Source: DASRDS01 sp035570055 (lineage in GTDB: Bacteria > Gemmatimonadota > Gemmatimonadetes > Gemmatimonadales > Gemmatimonadaceae). From it: a stretch of 64,000 bases of DNA. Under the pieces are notes generated by a model that saw only the letters and a program-made list of their open reading frames with translations, was not told the origin of the DNA and ran no database searches. Numbering within the stretch: the stretch's first letter is position 1; each line of letters opens with the position of its first letter. Location: the NCBI GenBank assembly GCA_035570055.1, contig DATMLM010000017.1:16968-80967 (forward strand), read 5' to 3'. The position numbers and the translations under genes are program-made. Shown here in pieces: positions 45,047 to 51,811 of this stretch.

Positions 45047-45128
45047 TGTCCCATTTGATGTCGTCTCGCCTTCGGCTCGACTCCTCTTCTTGCGCGTAAC
45101 GTCAGCTCCTGCTCCTGCATCCTCAACA

Positions 45129-45201
45129 AGCGGGAGACGGGGCTCGAACCCGCGACATCAAGCTTGGAAGGCTTGCGCTCTACCAACTGAGCTACTCCCG
45201 C
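45129..45201 (-). tRNA. tRNA-Gly (anticodon TCC)
   Basis: 73 nt. Acceptor GCGGGAG/CTCCCGC, anticodon loop CTTCCAA (TCC), T-loop TTCGAGC. CCA not encoded. Confidence 0.95.
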
Positions 45202-45213
45202 GTCCCCCGCGAA

Positions 45214-45296
45214 TGGTGGGGGAAGGATTCGAACCTTCGAAGGCATACGCCGGCAGATTTACAGTCTGCTCCCGTTGGCCACTTGGGTACCCCACC
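45214..45296 (-). tRNA. tRNA-Tyr (anticodon GTA)
   Basis: 83 nt class II tRNA with a long variable arm. Acceptor GGTGGGG/CCCCACC, anticodon stem CAGA/TCTG with loop containing GTA, T-loop TTCGAAT. Confidence 0.95.
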
Positions 45297-45342
45297 GTGA
45301 GCTACTTACCCACGCAAAGAGCCGCACTGACGTGTTCCAGAG

Positions 45343-45416
45343 AGCTGACGGCGAGACTTGAACTCGCAACCTGCTGATTACAAATCAGCTGCTCTGCCAA
45401 ATTGAGCTACGTCAGC
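45343..45416 (-). tRNA. tRNA-Thr (anticodon TGT)
   Basis: 74 nt. Acceptor GCTGACG/CGTCAGC, anticodon stem CTGAT/ATCAG around TGT, T-loop TTCAAGT. First gene after the promoter at 45440-45468. Confidence 0.95.
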
Positions 45417-45439
45417 ACAGCAATTTTGCGCGAGCCCGT

Positions 45440-45468
45440 ACAATACTCGACTGGTGAACGAGTGTCAA
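45440..45468 (-). promoter_or_regulatory. Strong sigma70-like promoter for the tRNA-tuf-rpo array
   Basis: Minus strand TTGACA (45463-45468), 17 bp spacer, TATTGT (45440-45445), then a GC-rich discriminator (ACGGGCTCGCGC) as in stringently controlled stable-RNA promoters. Initiation would fall about 15-20 nt before tRNA-Thr(TGT). Confidence 0.75.
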
Positions 45469-45500
45469 CGTGTTAAGAGATCGATCGTTACAGGGTTACG

Positions 45501-46955
45501 CTAACTGACTTTCTTCCACGTCGTCCCGACGCCCGAGTCTTTGATTTGGACGCCCTTTGAAGCGAGCTCATCCCGTATCGCATCGGCCTTAGCGAAGTCC
45601 CGAGCGACCCTTGCAGCCGCACGCTCAGCCAACCGACCGTTCACCCACTTGGTGACCTCGTCAGCGCCATCCTGCTGCGGCGGATAGATGCCCATTAAGC
45701 GCTTGGGCGGGACGATGCCGAGCGCAGTCTCGATGAACTGGAGACCGTTGCGAGCCTGAGAGATAGCCGATGCGTCCCCGCCTTTACGGTCGAGGTCGGC
45801 ATTGGCCGCCCGGACGAAATTGAACACCGCGGCGAGTGCACGCGGAGAGTTCAGGTCGTCGAACAACGCCTCCCGGATACCCTGGTCGAGCTCGGCGACG
45901 GCGGTCGCCATGGCCGGCGTACCGCTGCCCGGCATAGGCGAATCGAGGCGCTCAGCGAGCTCAGCCAAATGCATGACGGCGGCCTTGGATGCCTCCAGGC
46001 CTTCGTCCGTCAAGTTCAGCACCTGCCGATAGTGGGTGTTGTAGATGAGATGCCGCACGGCCGCCGCCGGAATCCCCTCGGCTTGCAAGTCGGCAACGGT
46101 GACAACGTTGCCGACCCGTTTCGCCATCTTCGCCCCCTCCATCAGCAAAAACTCGCCGTGGCACCAATGCCGGGCGAAAGTCACCCCGGTCGCGCCCTCC
46201 GACTGGGCGATCTCGTCCTCGTGATGCGGGAAGATGAGATCGATCCCTCCGCAATGGAGATCGAGCGTCTGCCCCAGAATCGACATCGCCATGGCCGAGC
46301 ACTCGAGATGCCAGCCGGGGCGCCCGCGACCCCAAGGGGAATCCCATGCGGCGCCCGTCTGCTCATCCTCGGGCTTGGCCGCCTTCCATAAGGCGAAATC
46401 GTCGGCGTTTTCCTTGGAGTAGTCGTCACTCGACACCCGAGCGCCGGGCTTGAGCTCGCGCTTGTCGAGTCGCGAGAGACGGCCGTACGACGGAAACCGC
46501 TGGATCGCGAAGTACACCGAGCCGTCATCCGCGCGATACGCGATGCCGCGCTCCTCGAGCTTCCGGACGAGCGCGATCATCTGCGGGATGTACTCGGTCG
46601 CCCGCGGATAGTGCTCGGCGTGCTGAATCTTGAGGTAGTCCAGGTCCTTGAAGAACTGCACGATCATCGGTGCCGTGACATCGCCGATCGTGACTCGCTC
46701 CTTCACGGCCTTGGCAATGATCTTGTCCTCGACATCCGTGAGGTTCATCGCCTGATCGACATCCCAGCCGCGCAGCGCGAACGCCCGACGCAGAAGATCC
46801 TCGAACAAGAACGTTCGAAAATTTCCGATGTGCGCGAAGTTGTAGACCGTGGGGCCGCACGTATAGAGGCGCACGGTCTTCCCGTCCGCCGGAGCGAACG
46901 GCTCGACCCTGCGCGCCATCGTGTCGTACAGAAGGAAGGGTGGCCCAGACGGCAT
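45501..46955 (-). CDS. cysS: Cysteinyl-tRNA synthetase
   Basis: 484 residues. Zinc site begins at the Cys of LYTCGPTVYNFAHIGNFRT (HIGN class I box), with further ligands in WHLECSAM and CGGIDLIFPHHEDE. KMSKS is written KMAKR (GAKMAKRVGNVV), as in several CysRS. The start is the ATG of MPSGPPFLLYDTMARR; a second ATG 12 residues on is possible. The long upstream open frame lies in the ABC gene. Confidence 0.95.
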   Translation of the reverse strand: MPSGPPFLLYDTMARRVEPFAPADGKTVRLYTCGPTVYNFAHIGNFRTFLFEDLLRRAFALRGWDVDQAMNLTDVEDKIIAKAVKERVTIGDVTAPMIVQFFKDLDYLKIQHAEHYPRATEYIPQMIALVRKLEERGIAYRADDGSVYFAIQRFPSYGRLSRLDKRELKPGARVSSDDYSKENADDFALWKAAKPEDEQTGAAWDSPWGRGRPGWHLECSAMAMSILGQTLDLHCGGIDLIFPHHEDEIAQSEGATGVTFARHWCHGEFLLMEGAKMAKRVGNVVTVADLQAEGIPAAAVRHLIYNTHYRQVLNLTDEGLEASKAAVMHLAELAERLDSPMPGSGTPAMATAVAELDQGIREALFDDLNSPRALAAVFNFVRAANADLDRKGGDASAISQARNGLQFIETALGIVPPKRLMGIYPPQQDGADEVTKWVNGRLAERAAARVARDFAKADAIRDELASKGVQIKDSGVGTTWKKVS

Positions 46956-46969
46956 CGGAGCGTCACAAG

Positions 46970-47593
46970 CTAACCGAGCCGCGGAACGGACGCGAGCGTG
47001 ATCCGCGATTGCGCCTGCACTACGCCATCGGCGAGAACGACCACTCGAGTGGCGAGCGACGCGGCTTGGCGCGCATCGCGCGCCGCGAGCACGACCGTGA
47101 CACCAGCCGGTGGCAACAAGCCGATGAGCGCCGAGATCGGTCCGTCGATGAGCGCCAGTACAGGCAAGGTGACCAAGAGACACGCGATGTGGAGTCGAGC
47201 CAACGCATCGCCCGACAGCGTGCCGACCGGGCGCGCGAGATCGTAGCCCAGGCCGACGCGGTCGAGCGCATCGCGGACGGCCCGTGGACGGTACGCGCGC
47301 GTCACGAGGGAGATCATGTCCAAGACGGCCATCCACCGGTAGGCCGGTGGAAAAACGGCGACATAGGTCCCGCTGCGCGGACGTTCAACCGTACCGGCGT
47401 CGGGCCGGAGCAAGCCGGCGGCGCAGAGCAAAAGCGTCGACTTCCCCGCGCCTGGCGCCCCGGCCACTCCAACGATTTCGCCCTGCGTGACGTCGAGGTT
47501 GACGTGGCGGAGGACGCGCACGACGGCTGAGCAGTCAGAGACGCCACTGCGGTACGACTTCTGGAGCGAGCGGAGCGACAGGACCCGAGCCAT
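46970..47593 (-). CDS. Stand-alone ABC-type ATPase with degenerate catalytic motifs
   Basis: 207 residues. Walker A is intact (GAPGAGKST, 45-53), but the signature reads LSGDA (126-130), Walker B reads LALIDG with Gly151 where the catalytic Glu belongs, and the switch His is replaced (AARDAR at about 170-175). It may still bind ATP but is unlikely to hydrolyse it normally. No permease is adjacent. It begins 6 bp after a possible 36-codon reading frame and lies 14 bp before cysS. No specific role can be assigned. Confidence 0.75.
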   Translation of the reverse strand: MARVLSLRSLQKSYRSGVSDCSAVVRVLRHVNLDVTQGEIVGVAGAPGAGKSTLLLCAAGLLRPDAGTVERPRSGTYVAVFPPAYRWMAVLDMISLVTRAYRPRAVRDALDRVGLGYDLARPVGTLSGDALARLHIACLLVTLPVLALIDGPISALIGLLPPAGVTVVLAARDARQAASLATRVVVLADGVVQAQSRITLASVPRLG

Positions 47594-47599
47594 TGGCCG

Positions 47600-47710
47600 C
47601 TAGAAACCGAAAATGCAGGGGAAGAACCGACTCCAGCCGCAGAAGTCGTAGAGTCTCGTCAGTTGCCAGAAGTCACCCGTGCAACTGACGAACGCCTTGG
47701 AAAAACACAT
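47600..47710 (-). CDS. Possible small Cys/aromatic-rich peptide (36 aa)
   Basis: ATG at 47708-47710, TAG at 47600-47602. It has GGAG six bases before the ATG, an ideal ribosome binding site, and about three quarters of codons end in G or C. The peptide starts MCFSKAFVSCTG and ends PCIFGF. It has four Cys at 2, 10, 24 and 32 (spacing 7-13-7, symmetric), eight Phe, two Trp and one Tyr, and a small net positive charge. No family is recognised. It lies 6 bp before the degenerate ABC ATPase gene. Chance cannot be excluded for a frame of this size. Confidence 0.4.
   Translation of the reverse strand: MCFSKAFVSCTGDFWQLTRLYDFCGWSRFFPCIFGF
47656..47691. repeat. 11-bp inverted repeat inside the small frame
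   Basis: TCGTCAGTTGC (47656-47666) and its exact complement GCAACTGACGA (47681-47691) with a 14 nt loop. No U-tract on either side. Confidence 0.6.
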
Positions 47711-47713
47711 TGC

Positions 47714-47739
47714 CGTCTCCAGGAAGAAGTGTGGAGACG
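47714..47739 (-). promoter_or_regulatory. Hairpin covering the ribosome binding site of the small frame
   Basis: In the minus-strand RNA CGUCUCCA (47732-47739) pairs with UGGAGACG (47714-47721) across a 10 nt loop. The 3' arm contains the GGAG that precedes the ATG at 47710. Pairing would hide it, as in translational switches. It also lies just after the terminator-like hairpin of the upstream gene. Confidence 0.5.
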
Positions 47740-47743
47740 AAAA

Positions 47744-47778
47744 TGGCGTGATGCGGGCGGGGGCCCGTCATCACGCCA
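47744..47778 (-). terminator. Rho-independent terminator after the AI-2E-family gene
   Basis: 15-bp GC-rich stem (TGGCGTGATG-A-CGGGC against GCCCG-CATCACGCCA, one bulged base, 4 nt loop), followed on the minus strand by ATTTT. It lies 25 bp after the stop at 47804. Confidence 0.75.
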
Positions 47779-47803
47779 CGACGCGCGCCATCGCTATCGA
47801 TCG

Positions 47804-49024
47804 CTAGCTGGGACCGGCTCGCGCGCGCTCGGAGAGCGCGATGACGTCGAGCGGCATGCCGTCATACGCCGAGACGGCAATACCGCTCCCACCACCCTCG
47901 GCCGCCGGGACGCGCACGGTGATCGGACCATCGCGGCGCGCGCGACGGAATCCTCGCCCCTCGTAGAGCCGCGCGACGAGCAAGCGGTGGACGAGCACCA
48001 TGATCACCACGAGCAATGGGACGGACACGAGCAAGCCGACCGGGCCGAGCAGCTCGCCGAAGATCAGCACGGCCAGCATCGTCAGAACCGGCGGCAGATC
48101 GACGCGCTTCGACATGATGTTCGGCGCGACGAAGTTGCCCTCGATGACGTGGATCAATACGCCGAGGCCGAGCACGAGCGCCGCTCGCACGAGTCCGTTC
48201 GGCTGGCTAATCACGAACAGCGCGGGAACGGCCGTCGACAGGAGAACACCGTACACCGGGATGATCGCGGCCACCGCGCTCAGGACACCGAACGTCAGCC
48301 AGAACGGGACATGGATCGCCCAGAGGCCCAAGGCGGTAAGGGCGCCGAGGATCACCATCGTCAGGAGCTGCGCGACGATATAGTCGCGCAGCTTGGAGCC
48401 CATGTCGGTCAGGATGTCGCGGACCAGGTCGCGATGGAGCGGAGGGAAGAGCGCGATCACCCATTCTCGGTAGACCGCTGGCTCGAGTGCCAGGTAGATC
48501 CCCATGATGAGAACGGTGAATAGGATGGTGATCGCTTCCAGCACCGAGAAGACGCGAGGGACGACGTCGCCGACGACGGCCGAGATCTGGCCCGGCAGGT
48601 TATTCAGGACTTGATCCTGAATTGGGCCGATTTGCTTGGCCAGCCCCGGGAATCTGGCGGAGAGTGTCGCGATCTCGCGTTGCATGGCGCTCACGGTCGA
48701 TGGAACGAGACCGAAGAGCTCTTGCGACTGCTGCACGACTGGCGGTACGAGCAGGCCGACGATGCCTGCGCCAATCGACAGCGTGAGAACTACGCCGAGC
48801 CCGAATGCCATCGGGCGGGGGAGCTGCGTGCGGCGTGCGATGAAATCGGCGACGGCGCCGAGGTAGAGCGCCAAGAGCGTCGCGAGAAAGAGCAGCAGGA
48901 AGACGTCGGATGTTCGGAGGAACATCCAGAGCAGCAGGCCTGTGAGGACGACGGCCGTCAGGATCGGCGCGATCCGGACCGGCTTCTGGGACGCGCTCAC
49001 CGTGTGGCGTCCGTCAGTGGTCAC
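47804..49024 (-). CDS. AI-2E family transporter
   Basis: 406 residues with about eight membrane helices. Family hallmarks are the middle soluble segment followed by IPVYGVLLSTAVPAL, the conserved LIHVIEGNFVAPNIMSKRVD, then PPVLTMLAVLIFGELLGPVG. Members include AI-2 exporters, Na+/H+ antiporters and uncharacterised proteins (PerM/YdiK), so the substrate is open. A 50-residue soluble tail follows the last helix. Terminates at 47744-47778. Confidence 0.88.
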   Translation of the reverse strand: MTTDGRHTVSASQKPVRIAPILTAVVLTGLLLWMFLRTSDVFLLLFLATLLALYLGAVADFIARRTQLPRPMAFGLGVVLTLSIGAGIVGLLVPPVVQQSQELFGLVPSTVSAMQREIATLSARFPGLAKQIGPIQDQVLNNLPGQISAVVGDVVPRVFSVLEAITILFTVLIMGIYLALEPAVYREWVIALFPPLHRDLVRDILTDMGSKLRDYIVAQLLTMVILGALTALGLWAIHVPFWLTFGVLSAVAAIIPVYGVLLSTAVPALFVISQPNGLVRAALVLGLGVLIHVIEGNFVAPNIMSKRVDLPPVLTMLAVLIFGELLGPVGLLVSVPLLVVIMVLVHRLLVARLYEGRGFRRARRDGPITVRVPAAEGGGSGIAVSAYDGMPLDVIALSERARAGPS

Positions 49025-49115
49025 ACCGGCTTCCCCCTCGGCGTCTCAACCGGGGTACGGAGCGTGAAGCAGTGGGGCGCGGCTCGAGCCGTCGACCGCG
49101 CGGCGGTCGCTGTAC

Positions 49116-49907
49116 TCAAGCCGGTTTCTTAGGGTTCGGTGTCTCGACCTCGGCATCGTGCACGATCTCCTCGTGCGCGACCTCACCGGCGCCGAGCTGC
49201 CGGTTGTCGGGCGCGGCACCGGAGCCGAGCATTCCCATTTTCTGCTTGAGCGCCAGCAGCTGAGAGTCGGCACTAGACGCAGTGGCCGAGACCTCGAGCT
49301 GCTTGAAATCCTTCGCCAGGCGATCGCCCGTGAACTCCTCGTCGATTTCGGCCGACGCCTTGATCTGGCGCTCGCTCTGCTCGATGCGCTCTTCCATCCG
49401 GGCGAATGCCTCGAACGCGGATTTCTCGGACAGGGCCGACATCGTCTCGGCGATCCGCTTCTGGGCTTGCGCACGGCGCTGGCGCGCGATGAGCAAATTC
49501 TTTTTGCGCTTCGCCTCTTCGATCTTGTCGTTCAGATCGCGCAGCGAGTTCTTGAGCTTCTCGGTCTCCAGCCGGTGAGACTCCCACGTTTGCTGGAGGA
49601 CCTGCCCGTGCTGGAGGTGCTCGGACTGGCGCACCAAGGCCTGCTTGGCCAGATCGTCGCGCGACTCGCGCACGGCGAGCACGGCCCGCTTCTCCCAATC
49701 CTCAGCCGCCCGGAACTCGGTGTCGGCCTGGTCATGCAAGCGCTTCTCGTCGGCAATCGCGGTCGCGACTTGCTGCTTGGCTTTGACGAGCTGCGACCGC
49801 ATGTCGACAATGATCTGGTTCAGCATCTTCTCGGGGTTTTCCGCCGAGGAGATGAGATCATTGATGTTCGATTTCAGCAGCGTTGATAAGCGATCAAAAA
49901 GGCCCAT
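49116..49907 (-). CDS. pspA: PspA/IM30 family protein
   Basis: 263 residues. MGLFDRLSTLLKSNINDLIS is the membrane-binding amphipathic helix of PspA/Vipp1, and long coiled coil follows to about 220, with the ESCRT-III-like core. The C-terminal 40 residues are less conserved. It guards membrane integrity by forming oligomers on the inner membrane. No pspF, pspB or pspC is adjacent; instead a YbjN-like gene lies 15 bp upstream. Confidence 0.92.
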   Translation of the reverse strand: MGLFDRLSTLLKSNINDLISSAENPEKMLNQIIVDMRSQLVKAKQQVATAIADEKRLHDQADTEFRAAEDWEKRAVLAVRESRDDLAKQALVRQSEHLQHGQVLQQTWESHRLETEKLKNSLRDLNDKIEEAKRKKNLLIARQRRAQAQKRIAETMSALSEKSAFEAFARMEERIEQSERQIKASAEIDEEFTGDRLAKDFKQLEVSATASSADSQLLALKQKMGMLGSGAAPDNRQLGAGEVAHEEIVHDAEVETPNPKKPA

Positions 49908-49922
49908 GGATGCGTCCTGAGG

Positions 49923-50327
49923 TCAGCGCCCGTCGCGGTAGGCGCCGAGCTCTTTCAAATGAGCACCGAGCGCCAGTGTCATACCCTCGTACGCCGCGAG
50001 AAACTCGTCGAAGTCCAAAGAGCCGAGCTCCAGCGCCTCGGTGAGCACGACATTTTCCCGTTCTATACCGTACGAGCCGTGGACGAGATCGGTTGCATTC
50101 AACTGTAGTAACCGCCTGGCCAGATGGCCCGACGCCGACTCGTCGCGCGGGAGGTTCATTACCTTCACACGTAAGACGACTACCGGCGGCGAGTAGTGGA
50201 CCACGACGTCCAAGTCGAGGGCGCCGTTGGGTTTAACGATCCAAAGCCCCGGTTCGACCTCGCTGTAGCTCGCCCCTTCGGCGCTCAGGCGGTCGAGAAA
50301 GCTTTCAATGTCTTCGCGGGTGACCAT
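49923..50327 (-). CDS. YbjN-like small protein
   Basis: 134 residues with the class I type III chaperone-like fold pattern of the YbjN group: an N-terminal helix (REDIESFLDRL), strands around GLWIVKPNGALDLDVVVHYS and VVVLRVKVMNLP, then ARRLLQLNATDLVHGSYGIE. It is paired with pspA in the same orientation, so a role in envelope stress is likely. Family assignment is by pattern only. Confidence 0.6.
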   Translation of the reverse strand: MVTREDIESFLDRLSAEGASYSEVEPGLWIVKPNGALDLDVVVHYSPPVVVLRVKVMNLPRDESASGHLARRLLQLNATDLVHGSYGIERENVVLTEALELGSLDFDEFLAAYEGMTLALGAHLKELGAYRDGR

Positions 50328-50342
50328 AGACGATAATAGACG

Positions 50343-50909
50343 TTACGGGGCTCTACGAGCAACGCTTGCGCTTTGTTTTGCCGCGCGACGCCTCGACTTC
50401 TCGCGGGTCCCGCAGTCGGCCATGGAGCACCATCGCCTGAACCCGTTGCGGCTCCGATCGACAAACATCCACCCACAGTCCTGCTGGGCGCAGATCCGGA
50501 GTCGCACGGCATCGCTCGACGTCAGGAGCGTCGCGGCCGCGAGGACGACAGGCCACAACGGCGATTCGAGATCGCGGTCCGCGCCGAGCCATATCCAATG
50601 GTTGCCCTCCAACTGCCGTCGCGGGAGCACCCGCGAGAGCTCGGCGTTCAGCTCGGCCAGGTCTGGCGCACGGCCTGCGATCACCGCGGCGTACACATCG
50701 TGAATGATGTCGCGCAGCCGTTGCGCGACTTGGAGCGCCGCCGCCGCTTCTACTGGCCTCGCCCGGGCCACGCTCCCGAGACGGGTCGCGGTGGCCGCTG
50801 AAATCGCCCCCGCCCCTTGGGCCCACTCGAGGAGCAGCCCATAGTCACTCAGGCGGTCGCCGGCGTTGACGAGGTCGGCGGCCATATCGCCGCTGATATA
50901 CTCGAACAC
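50343..50909 (-). CDS. ABATE/CGNR zinc-finger transcriptional regulator
   Basis: 188 residues. An N-terminal ABATE-type helical domain (DYGLLLEWAQGAGAI, RLRDIIHDVYAAV) is followed by a C-terminal four-Cys zinc finger (C140, C145, C161, C166) with RRWCSMADCGTREKSRRR; the usual CGNR reads CGTR. It probably binds DNA through the basic end. The start is GTG at 50907-50909; ATG at 50885 is an alternative. Divergent from an EamA exporter, with operator-like repeats between. Confidence 0.82.
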   Translation of the reverse strand: MFEYISGDMAADLVNAGDRLSDYGLLLEWAQGAGAISAATATRLGSVARARPVEAAAALQVAQRLRDIIHDVYAAVIAGRAPDLAELNAELSRVLPRRQLEGNHWIWLGADRDLESPLWPVVLAAATLLTSSDAVRLRICAQQDCGWMFVDRSRNGFRRWCSMADCGTREKSRRRAAKQSASVARRAP

Positions 50910-50917
50910 CCTATCAA

Positions 50918-50971
50918 TATAACACCAGTATTGTGTATATTACCGGTATGGGGTCATATACTGGTGTAATA
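50918..50971. promoter_or_regulatory. Three operator-like repeats between the CGNR regulator and EamA gene
   Basis: An A/T-rich patch holds three copies of a 13-14 bp unit, ATACyGGTrwwATA: ATACTGGTGTTATA (complement of 50918-50931), ATACCGGTAATATA (complement of 50936-50949) and ATACTGGTGTAATA (50958-50971, plus strand). The outer two form a 10-bp perfect inverted repeat. The third copy overlaps the first codons of the exporter. Likely the binding sites of the divergent regulator. Confidence 0.65.
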
Positions 50972-51811
50972 CTCGGGCTGCTCGCCGCTTGTGCATGGGG
51001 TGCGGCGGACCTCCTGGCCCGGTTCACCGGGCGCGGGGTCGGCGTCCTGCGAACGGTCTTCTTCACGCAGACTACCGCCTTCGTTCTCATCAGTGTGTGG
51101 CTCATTGCCAGTCCGGGCGGATTCGCGGTGACGGCTCCGTGGTGGGCGTGGGCCGCGGCACTCCTTGGCTCGGCGATCGTACTGAGTGGCACGCTCTGTC
51201 TCTATCGCGCGATCACCGTCGGCGTCGTCTCGATCGTCGCTCCGATCTCAGCGAGCTACGGCGCTGTCACGATGATCTTGTCGGTTGCCACCGGTGAAGT
51301 CCTCGGCGCCGTCGCCATCGGCGGCCTCATGGTCACCGTACTCGGCGTCGCCTGCACGTCGGCGCCCCAACGCGCGAACGGTGCGGCGCCAGCAGCGGCA
51401 ATGCCGGGCCTCGGCCCAGCGATCTACTCCGCCGTCGCGTTCGGCGTCGGCTTCTGGCTCATCGGCGCGTTCGCCGTGCCGAAGCTCGGGTGGGCGCTCC
51501 CCGTCTGGATCTACTACGGAGCGGGCGCACTCGCCGCCGGCGCCATCGCACTCTCACGCGGCTACAGCCTGGCACTCCCGGCTCCGACGCTGCGCGCGCT
51601 GTTGCTCGTCCATGGCACCTGCGGTGTGCTCGGCTACATCGCGTACTCGAGCGGACTCCGCACGGGACACATCGCCATCGTGACGGTGCTCTCGTCGCTG
51701 GCCAGCGGCGTCACCGTGCTGCTCGCGCGCGTCGTGCTCGACGAGCGGCTGACGCGGCGCCAGTGGGCCGGTGTCGGCGCTATCCTGCTCGGCGTTGCCA
51801 TGCTCCGTTGA
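50948..51811 (+). CDS. EamA (DMT superfamily) transporter
   Basis: 287 residues with about ten membrane helices in two five-helix EamA repeats (first GLLAACAWGAADLLARF, second starting near PGLGPAIYSAVAFGVGFWLI). It ends TRRQWAGVGAILLGVAMLR, the usual close. Probably an exporter of a metabolite or drug, substrate unknown. I start at ATG 50948; an in-frame GTG at 50933 would add five residues. Neither start has a clear Shine-Dalgarno, so leaderless expression is possible. Its end overlaps uvrA tail to tail by 32 bp. Confidence 0.87.
   Translation: MGSYTGVILGLLAACAWGAADLLARFTGRGVGVLRTVFFTQTTAFVLISVWLIASPGGFAVTAPWWAWAAALLGSAIVLSGTLCLYRAITVGVVSIVAPISASYGAVTMILSVATGEVLGAVAIGGLMVTVLGVACTSAPQRANGAAPAAAMPGLGPAIYSAVAFGVGFWLIGAFAVPKLGWALPVWIYYGAGALAAGAIALSRGYSLALPAPTLRALLLVHGTCGVLGYIAYSSGLRTGHIAIVTVLSSLASGVTVLLARVVLDERLTRRQWAGVGAILLGVAMLR

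Noticed and set aside
47700..47706. T-run (minus strand) after the 47714-47739 hairpin as a terminator
   Set aside because: The run starts about 9 nt after the stem and inside the putative small frame; the upstream hairpin at 47744-47778 is the better terminator.
51780..51811. EamA/uvrA overlap as a sign of truncation
   Set aside because: Both proteins end with their usual C-terminal motifs; it is an ordinary convergent overlap.
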